Shown here: piece by piece, positions 27,786 through 40,000 of the stretch
Layout: each line of letters starts with the position of its first letter
Position numbering within the stretch: the stretch's first letter is position 1
Origin: Prinia subflava
Taxonomy: Eukaryota; Chordata; Aves; Passeriformes; Cisticolidae
NCBI RefSeq assembly: GCF_021018805.1
Contig: NC_086254.1
Span: 4,265,001-4,329,000, forward strand
DNA: 64,000 nucleotides
Direction of reading: 5' to 3'
Notes under the pieces: generated by a model
Seen by the model: the letters and a program-made list of their open reading frames with translations, nothing else
Told to the model about the DNA's origin: nothing
Databases searched by the model: none
Position numbers and translations under genes: made by a program

Positions 27786-30700
27786 TTAGAGGAGAATCAT
27801 CCAGGAGTCACAGACCTTCACAAAGAAATTGAACAGAGAAGCTGTGTTACTGCATAAGATTCAAAACTATTTGAACAGGAAAAATTCACAAAAGAGTTGG
27901 GCAGAGGCTGCCCAGGGCAGTGATGGAGCCCTGGGGAGATTTAAAAGGCAGATGTGGCACTTGGGGACATGGGTTAGTTTGGCCTTGGCAGTGCTGGGGG
28001 AATGGTTGGACTTGATCTTAGGGGTCTTTTCCAACTTAAACAATTCCATGGCTCTGAAATGCTCTGCCCCCAACACTGTCCTCACACTGGTTTTACACAG
28101 CAAAAGCAAGCACCAGCTCTAGCTTGAGCCAAAGGGCTGCTAGGTGTTCTCAGACACCAGATAAAGTTTTTCAGGAGGCTTAAACAACTAATTTTAAAAA
28201 CCTTTCTTCACGAACTACTTATCTGAACAGATGGTGCACACAAGACTTAAAAGTTGTTGGCTAAATCTAGGGCACTAAATTTGACAGGTTCTTGAAAGAT
28301 TCCCTAATCCAGCAGTTAAAGGTGTGTACTTTGGAACTTTTCTTTTATGGTTACTGGTGGTCAAAGGTAAAGCAATTTCCAAGGAATTTTGTGAAAAAAC
28401 AGCCACACAAACCTCGGGGATGAATGGACTTGTGGTTTCTGCCCATAGAATTGAGACAAGCAGGGATCCTTTGCAGGAGCCTGACATTCACACTCACCGG
28501 GCAGCTCATGAGCAGACTGGCTTCCTCCTCCATGCCACTGGTGACTGTGAACTCGGGGCTGTGCAAGCACCTCTGACTGTGCTCTGTCAAGGTGCTTTCC
28601 AGAAGTGACTGAAGCTTCCCTTCTGTCATATCCTGAGAATTAAAGGTCAGCTGAAGTCCCTGTCTTAGCTTAAAGCTGCCTCTGCAGCAGCAGAGGTGCC
28701 ACACACAATGTGTAAGAGTGCAGCTTACCTGTGTGCTGATGTACAATCCACACTGGCAACAAACCACGTGAGCCTTCACAGTCAGGTTATTCCTGGGAAG
28801 AGCAAACAATGAGCATCATGACACCCACAACAAGGAAAGATTTTAGCAAAAAAAAACCCCAAACCCTCCCCCACCCTTTAGATTTCAATCATTGCTCAGG
28901 CGTTTTTGTTTTGTTGATATGAACAGCAGTCTCCCTGCACATTTCTAAGCCCAGACTGCTGTAGGAGAGTGGGGAATCTGGATGCCAGTGCCAAGGGCTT
29001 TCTTACTTCCTACATACTGGGCAGATGACCCTGTTGGTGGCCTCCAGGCCGTCGAGCATGGCGTTGAGACACTCCTCATCGAAGCGCAGGCTCCGCTCGT
29101 ACTCCTCAATCACCGACTGCTCTGCAACAGCAAGCACAGCACCCTCAGGGCCTGGGCAGCACAGCCACAGCTGCTGGGCAGATGTGGGTTTCTAGGCTGG
29201 GCTGGATGAGGGTTTCTAAGAACTTTTATTCCTTTCAGTCAGATTTCTACACTTGGTGACATCATTCCTGCTAATCCTGTTTTCTCTATAGCTCAGAGGG
29301 TCTCGTGTTTCTGCTTTCCAATCAGCACCTTAGAAACGTTCTGAATTTATTTATAAAGGTTCCTAGAGCTAACAGATATTTCAATCCTGTGTCTCTGGCC
29401 TCTCTCACAGACCTTAAAACACCACTTAAACTCTTAAAACTGTGAGAGGAGGTCTCAATACCTCAAAGGCTCAACACCAACATTTCTGAGGAGGCTCTTC
29501 CCCTGTATCACGAGGGGATACAAGAACCCCTCTTGGGCTTCTTTGCAAGAACCAAGGAGTGCAGCTGTTCTGCATTACTAGAAAGTCAAGAATGTTACAC
29601 ATCAAATAGGAGCCTGAAGATGTGTAAAGATCTTACCTTGCAAGATCAATTCTTGTTGGATCTCTTCCAGCACTGCCAGCTCATCAGGGTCCTCCAGCAT
29701 CTGAAAGGTGAATCAGTCACTGATCCTCCCATTCCAGCCACTTTTTCACTTCCAGCCCTGACTGTGCAACATAAATTCACTCTTCTTCTCCTGTCTAGTA
29801 AATCCCTGTATTTGCAAACTCATACACTGTGGGAAGCAGCCTGTACTGTAAACACATGTGCAGAGCCAGCCAGAATGGATCCAAGTACAGCCAGTCCAAG
29901 AACTTGCTTTTTAAGACATTCAGGTTTCATTCCCATTCTCAGAAGAGGGAAGTGACAGACCAGCTATAAAAAGCACAGATGAGGAAACCAAGCCTCTGCT
30001 GTGATCCGCAGGCTGTTTGCGAAGGAAGTAAGGAATTTCCCCATGTCCAAAGGCACTTTCAGAGCTCAACACCCTGCCTGAGCTGTAGAACTGGGAAACC
30101 CTGAAGTTCCTGAGTTTTGGCAGCTCCAGCGAGAAGCTGAAGTCAGACCCGCAGGGGGTTGTGTTTGATACTCATGTATCACACAGCGGGTGTTGATGCC
30201 GGGGACCCAGCACTGACCTGCTCCGTGGGCTGCTCCCCGCGGAGGCCGGGCAGCCTGTCCCGCAGCTCCTGCCATTCCTGCTCCATCACCTCCTGCACCA
30301 GCAGCGCGCCCGACGCCGCCGCACACGCGCCGTCCCCGGCCTGGCGGTACCGGTCCAGCAGCTTGGCCCGGCTGCTCCTCAGCCGCTCCAGGCAGCGCTG
30401 CGGACACGGGAGAGCGCCCGGGGCCGTCAGCGCCGGCCCGGCGGGACACGGGGGGAGAGACCCGGCGGAGGGGCTGCGTCCCACAGGGCGGGACCCCGGG
30501 AATCCCTGAGGGGGGACACGGGGAGGGTGCGGGCCTGGAGAGCGGGATAGGGGGAGACACCGGGGTTAGACACGGGAGGGGAGCCGGCGGGCGGAGCGGG
30601 GCCGGCCGTGTCCCGGAGGGGCTGCAGGGTGACAGCTCCCAGCAGGGGCAGCGCTGGGCGCTCGCTGAGGGAGCTCGGGACGGGGTGAGGAGAGACTTTC

Positions 30701-30893
30701 GGACAGGTTCACCCCCTCAGCGGGACCAGCGCGCCAGCCCCGGGCGGGGAGCGAACTTTGGGTCCAAAGGAGGAGGGAGCCCACAACCCCCCCTCCCAGC
30801 GCCCTCCCCGCTCACCCTGCGGTACGTCTCCTTCCAGGGCGGCCCGCTCGGGCTCTTGTACCGCGCCCGGTGCCGCTGCACCGGCGCCTCCAT
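27786..30893 (-). CDS. RPAIN: RPA-interacting protein RPAIN
   Basis: Seven coding exons in transcript order: 30816-30893, 30218-30397, 29637-29700, 29007-29121, 28729-28792, 28498-28632, 27786-27815. They join in frame to 221 residues (human 219). RPAIN (RIP alpha) carries replication protein A into the nucleus, supporting replication and repair. Visible features are an N-terminal basic segment ([15 protein letters not shown]), the conserved GPPWKE and [18 protein letters not shown], a helical middle ([41 protein letters not shown]) and a C-terminal zinc-binding region: [22 protein letters not shown] and SCPVCDSW. The last CxxC is formed across the exon 6/7 junction, and the final exon codes for only nine residues (VCDSWMILL). 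The start codon is 164 bases from the NUP88 start on the other strand. Confidence 0.95.
27893..28068 (+). mobile_element. CR1 LINE 3' fragment in RPAIN intron 6
   Basis: Landmarks are 'gcagaggctgcccagggcag', 'cagatgtggcacttgggga', 'tggccttggcagtgctgggg' and 'ttggacttgatcttaggggt', then 'cttttccaacttaaacaatt'. Its orientation is antisense to RPAIN. Confidence 0.85.
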
Positions 30894-31057
30894 CGCGCCG
30901 GGCCCGCAGCGCTCCGGGGCCGCGGGGCGCGCCGGGAAATGTAGTCCGCGGGAGGCGGCGCCGATTGGCCGCGGGGCGCGCCGGGAAATGTAGTCCGCGG
31001 GAGGCGGCGCCGATTGGCCGCGCGGGCGGTGACGTCAGGGCGGCGGCGCGTGGGGCG
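30894..31057. promoter_or_regulatory. Bidirectional RPAIN/NUP88 promoter with 49-bp duplication
   Basis: The two start codons are only 164 bases apart. An exact tandem duplication occupies 30920-30968 and 30969-31017. Each 49-bp copy contains GGGAAATGTAGT (30934-30945 and 30983-30994), the reverse complement of the ACTACATTTCCC half of the ZNF143 motif, and an inverted CCAAT box (ATTGG at 30964-30968 and 31013-31017). A full palindromic cAMP-response element TGACGTCA lies at 31030-31037, and a YY1-like GATGGCGGCC overlaps the NUP88 start (31057-31066). There is no TATA box. Binding is inferred from consensus. Confidence 0.85.
30920..31017. repeat. Perfect 2 x 49-bp tandem duplication in the RPAIN/NUP88 promoter
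   Basis: The two copies are identical base for base and directly adjacent, which implies a recent event, gene conversion or an assembly duplication. Confidence 0.93.
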
Positions 31058-34000
31058 ATGGCGGCCGAGTGCGGCCCGGCGGAGCAGTGGCGCGCGGCGC
31101 TGCCGCAGCACGCGCTGTTCGGCCGCCTCCGCGAGCGCGCGCCCGCCGCCCCCCGCCCGCCGCGGCTCCGCGACCTCCTGTGCGGGCTGGGCGCCGACCT
31201 GCTGCTGTGGGACGGCAGCGCCGCCGCCCTGCTCGCCATCGGCCTGCGCCGCCTCGGCTCGGCATCGGCCCTCGGCGGCACCGACCCCGCCGCGCTCGGC
31301 CGCTACCAGGTGCGGCCCGCGCCGAGCGGCGGCGGGAGGGGGCGAGGGCGTTGTGTGAGGGGATGGAGGGCTGAGGGGGTGGGATTGAGGGGAGCAGGGG
31401 ATGGGGCGGGCGGTGTGAGGGGATAAAGGAGGAGCGGGCCAGGGGTGGGGGCGTTTGGAGTGTGAGGAGAGGAGGGGGTGTGTAGGGAGGGGCTGGGTGT
31501 GAGGGGCTGGGCGGACCGTGAGGAAGAGGGGTGTGATGCGGGCCGTGAGGGGATGTGAGGGGATGCGAGGTGTAAGGGGAGGGCCTCGGTGGGCACGGGG
31601 CTGAGGAGCTCTGTTCTTGAAGGCTCCTGGGCGATTCATCCTCTCTCAGCCCGCCCTGGGGTGTCCTTCCCCAAGGAACCCATTGCTTTGTGCCTTGGAG
31701 CTGGGTCGTGCCTTATTCCGTGCCGTGTCAATCACCATCCAGAATAAATCTGAGCTGTACTCCCGCGAGTGCTTTGAGCGGTTTGTTCTTCCCTGGAACT
31801 TTTCTGTTTGCAGACCCTTCTGTGCATAAACCCGCCCCTTTTCGACGTGCACCAGACGCTGCTGAGCCCCGCCCAGCACCATGTGGCGCTCATTGGTACC
31901 AAGGGGCTCATGGTGCTGGAGCTGCCCAAACGCTGGGGCAAGAATTCCGAGTTTGAAGGTGGGAAATCCACGGTGAACTGCAGGTGGGTGAGACCTCAGG
32001 TGGTTAATGACACCTTTGTCCTGCCACTCTTTCTCCACAGCCTCCCTTTCCTGAGGTTAGGTAGATTTAGAAGACAATGGTGGGAGGTACAGGTTGTATT
32101 GGGGTTGTGGGGCAGTCATGAATGAAATTATTTGCTTGTTTTTACTTGCTGCTTGTCAAGTAACCCAAAATAAATGACCTTCTAAACTTGTTGCAATTGC
32201 TGAGGAGGAAGATGCTCCTCTGGTATTCTCTGGCCTTTCACAGAACCATGGAATGGTTTGGAAGAGACCTTAAAGGCCAGCAGGTTCCAATTCCTGCCAT
32301 GGACAGGGACACCTTCCACTAGACCAGGTTGCTCCAAGCCTGGCCCAGCCTGGTCTTGGACACTTCCAGAGACGGGGCAGCTTCTCTGGGGTCTTTCGGC
32401 TGTGGTAGCTAAAAGCAGAGGTCTGGGGGGAAAAAACAGAGAGCTTCAAGTGAAAGCTGCCTATCCAGCTTTCAGAGTAGTACAGACAAAGACTTTGAAA
32501 CCTTCTCATTGTATCCCTAGGTTTTCTTGCCCCCACTCCCCTTGTGTGTTTCTGGTCACAGCACAAATTTCTGCTCTGTGTTGCAGCACCATTCCTATTG
32601 CGGAACGGTTCTTCACCAGCTCAACATCCCTGACTTTGAAGCACGCAGCCTGGTACCCCTGCGACACCCTGGAGCCCCACATCGTGCTCCTGACATCAGA
32701 TAACACCATAAGGTAAAGCCCATTTCGGGCTGATGATCTTAAGTGTACTTTTTTTTTTTCAATTTGTCACTTGGTGTTTGCATCCTGGCATTTTTACCAG
32801 AGTTAGCCGTAGAAAAAAATAGGACGGGAGGAATCTCAGACTGAGGGTGGCTGAAGTTCCTGTGTCAGCAGGGAATGTGCAGCACTGCCAGCAGAATGAA
32901 CTTGGCTGCTTTCATTTTCATGCTGAGAGAATGAACCTTTTCCCCAGGTTTTACAGTCTGAAGGTGCCTCAGACACCCATCAAAGTGATCACGCTTTCGG
33001 ACACCGAGGAGGAGACTCTTACAATCAAAACAGGGTTGGTGTGGCTTCTTGTGTTTTGAAATGCTTTTGCAGAATAAGCTCAGTGTTCTCAGTTGTGTTT
33101 TTAATGAGTAAGTGATAAATGTGCCCAAAAATCTGATATGAATTCTATAGTGATAGCATTTCTTCACAGTAGAGTACATATGCCTTTCCCTCCTTTCCTT
33201 CCTTTTCCCTTTCCTTCCTTTTCCCTTTCCTTCCTTTTCCCTTTCCTTCCTTTTCCCTTTCCTTCCTTTTCCCTTTCCTTCCTTTTCCCTTTCCTTCCCT
33301 TTCCTTCCCTTTCCTTCCCTTTCCTTCCCTTTCCTTCCCTTTCCTTCCCTTTCCTTCCCTTTCCTTCCCTTTCCTTCCCTTTCCTTCCCTTTCCTTCCTT
33401 TTCCTTCCTTTTCCCCCCTTCCTCTCCTCTTTCCCATCCTTCTAAAAAAAAAGTGGTGACAAACTGTACAGTCAAGTGTTTGTCAGGGTAGCAGTTTGAA
33501 AAACACACATTGACTTTAAGATGGGGTTCAGAAGGGGTTTTTGAGTCAGGAATATAGACAATAGATTATCTTTATTTCCCTCTTGGCCTGGTTGGAAACA
33601 GCAATCTTTGCACAGCGGTGTGGCTCACAGGGAGTACCAGAACACCTCTTGTGTCCTGTGAAGCTGCGGGGCCCTGCAGAAGCGAGGTGCCATGGGAAGG
33701 GTGTCACTCACACTCTGGTGTTGCTGGCAGTGGCGGGGCACTGCGGGCGGGGTGTGGCAGGAATTGGGCAGCACCCCCTGAGGACAGGTCGGCCGTGGTG
33801 CCCTGGCTCCTCGCTGAGCCCAGCTCGTTGTGCTGTCCCAGGAGAGCCTACACCGCGTCCCTGGGGGAGACGGCCGTGGCCTTCGACTTCGGGCCGCAGG
33901 TGCCGGTGCCGAGGCACGCCCTGGGCCAGCGCGGCAGCGAGGAGGTGCTGGGCTACCCCCTGTACATCCTCTACGAGAATGGAGAGACCTTCCTCACCTA

Positions 34001-37000
34001 CGTCAGCCTGCTCCAGAGGTAGGGAATGACCTCAGGGATCACGGGGGCTTGGATGGGACAGTGCTGGGGTGGGACAGTCACCTCGCAGCGTGGCTGGGAC
34101 TCTGCTGGGCTGTTACGTGGTATTTCAGCCTGTTCTGTCTCTGTGGCAGTGCTGAGAGACTGGAATCCAAAAGCAGTGTGTCATCCAAACATTATGGGTG
34201 CAGCTTCCACTGCTCAGGAGGCACTGTGCATTATTTGCCATCAGCAATCTGATAGGAAGACACAGGGCTGTAAAAAGCTCAGTGGGTCTAAGGCTGTTCA
34301 GTGTATTCTGTGGCCCTCAGTTCACAGCACAGATATCCTTAGCTTTGGATGAAGCTCACTGAGCCAGGGGCATCCTAGGAAAAGAAATACTTAAAGAGTA
34401 CAGGGGGTTCACAGGCATGTTCTGCAGTGGAAAATCAGGATGATTAATTAAGAATACAAACATGCTACAAGAAGGAATTACTTTAGAAAACTGAGAAGAT
34501 GGTGCCAGACCTACAAGTTAGATCTTGTGTAGCTGAATATTGGAGTGTGGTACTTGGGTTAGAAACAGCACTGTGTGCCTGTGCACTGAGCAGATCTGTC
34601 TGCAGGCAGTGGGATGGCCTTAGTCCATCCAAAGTTCTGCCCAAAGAAATGCCACAACACAAAATGCTGCTCGTGAAGTGCAAGAAACAGCTGAGCAATC
34701 ATTATCTTGAGCTTTCCATCAGTACTTTGTGTTCTCATTTGAAAATGTTTCCTCCTGAATTTTTGCAGTGTAGCTTTGGGTGCTTTCAAAGCATAAGATA
34801 CAATAAAATGAGCTCTGATTCCCCTCTGAGATCTCCACCAAGGAGCTGCAGGTCAGAGTTGACCTCTGCAGAAGTCTGATGGTTCTTAGAACTCCAAGCC
34901 ATAGTCTGGCATGGGAAGCCCCCCTGCAGCCCTGGTGTTAGAACAGGCCCGTGTTCCCTGCAGCACTGGCAGCCTGGGGAAGCTGCTGGGGCCCCTGCCC
35001 ATGCACCCGGCTGCAGAGGACAACTACGGCTACGACGCCTGCGCCGTGCTGTGCCTGCCCTGCGTCCCCAACATCCTGGTGATCGCCACCGAGGCGGGAA
35101 TGCTCTACCACTGCGTGGTGCTGGACGGAGAGGAGGACGATGAGCAGGTACCCGGCCTGGCTTTGGTGGTTTTCTGTAGGCATTTTTGTTCTTTAATCCA
35201 AGTTCCTGGCTGCAAGGTGGCAGGATGCCTGGATGTGTGTGCCAAGTGCCAAAGCTGCATTCTCTTGGAATGAGGTAGTGAGTCTTTCTCCTGTTTTAAC
35301 CAGTCCTTATGGCTCCCTGATGCTTCTATTGTAAACCTCGGTCCTATGTACCCTAACAGTTTTTGATCAAACTTACTATGAAGGAGGATTTTCTCAGAAA
35401 CCCTGGGTTTAATTTTTTTTTAAGTAAATTTGAACTACATTCCTTGACAATTAAAACTTGTAACTCTTTCTTGATGCTGCTAATGTTGGAATTCCTGTTT
35501 AAATGATGTCTCACAGAATAATTCAATGCTCTTTACAGTCAGAAAAGTCCTGGGACCCAAGATCTGATCTTATTCCTTCCCTGTACGTGTTTGAATGTGT
35601 TGAGCTGGAACTTGCACTGAAACTGGCAACAGGAGACGAAGAAGATCCTTTGGAGTCTGACTTCTCTTGCCCAATCAAGCTGCACCGAGGTAGGATTGTT
35701 GTTCAGCTTCTGGCTTTTTATTCCGTGCATTTAGGATCCAGTTATTTGCATGTTCTCATCTGTGTCAGACAAACGGGGGGATTAGAGCAAGGATTTGCCT
35801 GATCCCTCCAAGCTGTGGAAGGAGCAAGCCTGAGAAGGGCTCCAGTTTTGGCTCAAGGGCAGGTTACACATGGTCAGTGCTAAATCCTGTCATCTGAGGG
35901 TTATAAAGTAGAAGTTTCTGTGCTGACGTGTGAGTGTGAGGGAGTGCTGGAGGGACGGTGATCCTGAGGGAAGGACCTGCTTATCCCATGGAATTGGGGG
36001 TAGGACAAAGTGTTGGGATCTTTGGGAACAAGCAGCTTGTCAGAATGCTGGTCTGCTCGTTTTAATCATCTGCCATTGAAAACCTTTCTGATGGATGCAG
36101 ATGTGGTGTGATGGGAAGGGTTCAAAATAACTCACCAGTATTTTAGACTCTGACACCCATAGCTCTGTTTGTGGTGCTGGCACTAAGATGTTAAAGCTGA
36201 CAGGACACTAAGCTGACACAGAGGATCAGCAGTGCAGGTGTGAAGGGTGAGTTTTTCTCAGTTCAGTGCCACCTCTTGCATTTTCTGCTTCTATTTCAGA
36301 TCCCAAATGTCCCTCTAGATACCACTGCACACACGAGGCTGGTGTCCACAGTGTGGGCTTGACATGGATCAACAAACTGCACAAATTCCTTGGTTCAGGT
36401 GAGTGAGGGGAGTGAGGAACAGATGAACATCTGCCAGTAACAGCTTGGTGGGGGCAGGTACTACTGAATCCCTCACCCTGCAAAGTGGATCTGATGCATC
36501 CTGACATGTCTCCTTGTAGATGAGGAAGACAAAGACAGCTTACAAGAGCTGGGAGCAGAACAGAAGTGCTTTGTTGAACATATTCTTTGTACAAAACCAC
36601 TGCCATGCAGGTAAAAAACTAAACCCTTTCTCAATTGCTTTCAAATCAGGGACTTGCTATGGAAAATATTTATGGTTTGTCATCTTCTGCATTCTTGCCA
36701 TTAAAGTAACAAAACAACCTCAAAAGATTTCAAACAATACAACTGAGCAATTTGTGTATCAGGATTCTTACTGCACAGTTAGGGTAGTAGCTTAAATTCT
36801 TGTGTTACTGTCTGAAAATCACCTGTCAGACCAGCAGAGATTTTCCCTTCCATTTACCTGACCTTGGAGCATTTCCAAAAGACTGAACACACACAACTTC
36901 AGGAACAAAGAACTTTCCTGACTGGGTAATTTTTGTGTTCTTCCCTTCAGGCAGCCTACTCCAATTCGAGGATTTTGGATCGTTTCTGATGTCCTGGGGC

Positions 37001-40000
37001 CCACCATGATTTGCATCACCAACACCTATGAGTGCATTACAAGGCCTCTCTTGTACGTGGTTCTCAGCTGAAGTCTGACTGCATGGAAAGGACCAAAAAA
37101 CGATATTCTTATTTTTCACTCACTCTTTGATTGTTTCAGCCTAGGCTTCTGCTCCTCTTAGGACACACAATGGAGTTTTGCTTTCTGAACATTCCCTGGC
37201 TGAGCACTAAAGGGTTACTGTAGTAGTTTCCTGCTGCTGCTAAGGTGTTTGTAGGGGATATAATTAATCAGATCACTTTTAGTGAGTATTAGGACAAAAA
37301 AATGTTCTTGATGGTATTGTAGAGGTTCTACAAGGGTGTGGATATTCTTAATGGGCCACTGAGGTTATGTGTGCATGAAAGGGGAAAAAAGAAGCAGGAT
37401 TTTCATTTGTGCTTCCAGTTACTTTCTTTGGAGGTGGTGGCAAAGATACAGAGTGGTGTAAGTGTGCATTTGCACAATGAAATGAACACCTCGAGGGGAT
37501 GATGCTATTTTCAGCTGATTTTTGCAGGACAGTGTTTAAGGTGGGATAGGTACCATCAGCAGAGCCAGTGTTAACATCAGGTTCTCCTAGACACCTTTTA
37601 TTTATTTCACTGTTCCCACAGCTGGACAGTGACTGGGCAGGGTGCTTGTGAAGGTCATGCTGCTGTTCCAGTGCTTGCCTGCCTTGCTCTGGAACTTTCT
37701 TCTCCTTAAGCCAAAGGATATTTATGATTCCTGCTAGTCTGAGCCATGACCAGACAGGTGTGGGGATGTGAGCTGTACCTGCCCTGCTGGGGCTGGGTTT
37801 ACCACAAAACTGGAGCAGCTGCTGTTAGCACCCCTGCAGTAACACAGGAGCTCCTCGGGGGAGGAGCTCCTCCCTCCCAGTGCCAGTTAAGCTCTGAGCT
37901 GGTCTCAGTGTGAGTGTGACTGTTCTCCCTTTGCTGTTTTGGCAGAAGCACTGTGCACCCTGCCTCCCCTCCCCTGCTGTGCACCAGGGAGGACAAGGAC
38001 CTGGCCGTGTCCCCGCTGCGCATCGTGGCCGAGTCAGAGCACTCCTTTGAGAAGCACATCCAGGGCATCCTGCAGCGCAGCTCTGCCAACCCCCTGCATC
38101 TCAAGTAAGCACAGTGTGTTTTCCTGGGGTGCCTGAAGTGGGAACACTTGGGAACAGGGGCTGTTGGCCAGCTCCTGATTGAACAGCACATTGCCTTGGG
38201 CATGGCAGTGCTGGGACACAGCTCCTGCCACTGACTAGTGCCTGTGTCCCTGTGGGGATGGCAGCCAGTCCAGGATGGTGCAGGCTGCGAGGGGATCTCC
38301 TGCTCAAAGCAGGGCTGCCTTCAGCCCATGAGGTTCTCATTGCCTGCCCCATTGGGCTTGAGTATCTTAAGCTACCTTGTGATTTCCTCATGTAAGAAAA
38401 ATGATTTGTAGCAAAGGGATTTCATTGTAATCCCTCACTTTCATAACAGACCCCCTGAGCCTTTACCATAAACACTGGAAGTGGTTTAGCCTTTCAAAGG
38501 AACATGTTAGTAAGATTGCAAAAATCTCAATCTTAAGATCTGCAGATAAAGATGCTGCTCCTCCCCCTGAAGAATGCCTTCAGCTCCTCAGCAGAGCCAC
38601 CCAGGTGTTCAGAGAGGAATATATACTGAAACAGGACCTGGCAAAAGAGGAAATTCAGCAAAGGTAATGCAGAACTCGTTCAAATGTGCTGGCCAATGGC
38701 TCTGTGACACAGCAGCACCGAGCACTCACGCTCCTCTGTGGGTCTAATCCTAGTGAATGAGTAAATGTACTAAATGTAAAACTGATAATGAATACTAGAA
38801 CTTCAAATTGAGTTATCAGGAAAAGCAGGAGTGAGTTCAACAGTTTTCTCTACTGGCCCACAGGGGAAGAAAAAATGGTAAAAACACACACACACATAAA
38901 ATACTTTTGTTGTGGTGGTGTCTGCCTGCCTGGGCCTGCGGGTGGCAGGAGATCTGACCTCAGCACTAATCCTGCCAAAGGACAATTGCCTTAAGTCTCT
39001 GCTGCTTCAAATCATAGTCAGATATTTACACTATACAGTTAGGACAAAATGGGAGTTTTTTCTCACCACTGCCCCTTTTTCAGTGTCATTAGTTCTTCCC
39101 ACTCCAGCATTTTCTGTGTGGTGTAAATCCTGATTCCCCTGGTTGCAAGTGGTTTGATTTTTTTTTATGTGTTTACTTCAGAGTGAAGCTGCTGTGGGGA
39201 CAGAAAAAGAAACAGCTGGAGGATCTGAATTACTGTCGAGAGGAGAGGTGAGTGGGAGCTGTGTCCTTCATCAAACCAGACCTCAGGAATGATGTACCCG
39301 TGGTGGTTTGGGCAGGGCCCTGTGTGAGACAGGTGACAGGGGAAGGCATTCCCAGCGTTGGGTTTGCTCCCTCCTCCCGCTGGCTGCTTCAGCCCCTTGT
39401 CCTGTTTGCACCCCTGCCTTGCCCTGTGTGTCAGTCTGGAGTCAGGAACTGCTTCTCCCTTGCCTTAAGGAAAAGTCTGCGGGAGATGGCCGAGCGCTTG
39501 GCTGACAAGTATGAGGAGGCCAAGGAGAAGCAAGAGGACATCATGAACAGGTGAGTGCACACCGGGCTCTCTTCCACCTCACACCACCTGATGTTAGAGT
39601 TTGCAGGTGTGGGAGAACAGAGTGGGCAGGAGCTGCTGCACTGGTTTGTTACAGGACTGGGCTTCTGAAATTCCCTGTGCTGGGGCTTGATGGGCCAGCC
39701 TGAACCAGCCCCATGCTCAGAGATGCCACCTGAGACCAGCTGGAACGGGAGGGTGAAGCCCCTGAGACTGGGGAAGCATGGCCAGGCTGCAGGTGTTTGA
39801 GCAGAGCTGGCTGCCAGGGAAGTTAACTCAGACATGTCTTGCTTTCAAAGGATGAAGAAAGTCCTTCGGAGTTTCCACTCCCAGCTTCCTGTTCTGTCTG
39901 ACACTGAAAAGGATATGAAGAAGGAACTGCAGACAATCCATGACCAGCTGCAGCACCTGAGCAATGCTATCAGACAGGTGAGAGGGGGAACGGCCGGGCT

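Noticed and set aside
30709..31639. Antisense frames of 190 to 275 codons over NUP88 exon 1 and the shared promoter
   Set aside because: High GC content removes stops; the products are Ala/Arg/Pro-rich and not homologous to anything I recognise.
32865..33508. Open frames of Lys/Glu/Gly or Phe/Pro/Ser repeats in NUP88 intron 4
   Set aside because: They are translations of the polypyrimidine minisatellite on either strand and lie inside an intron.
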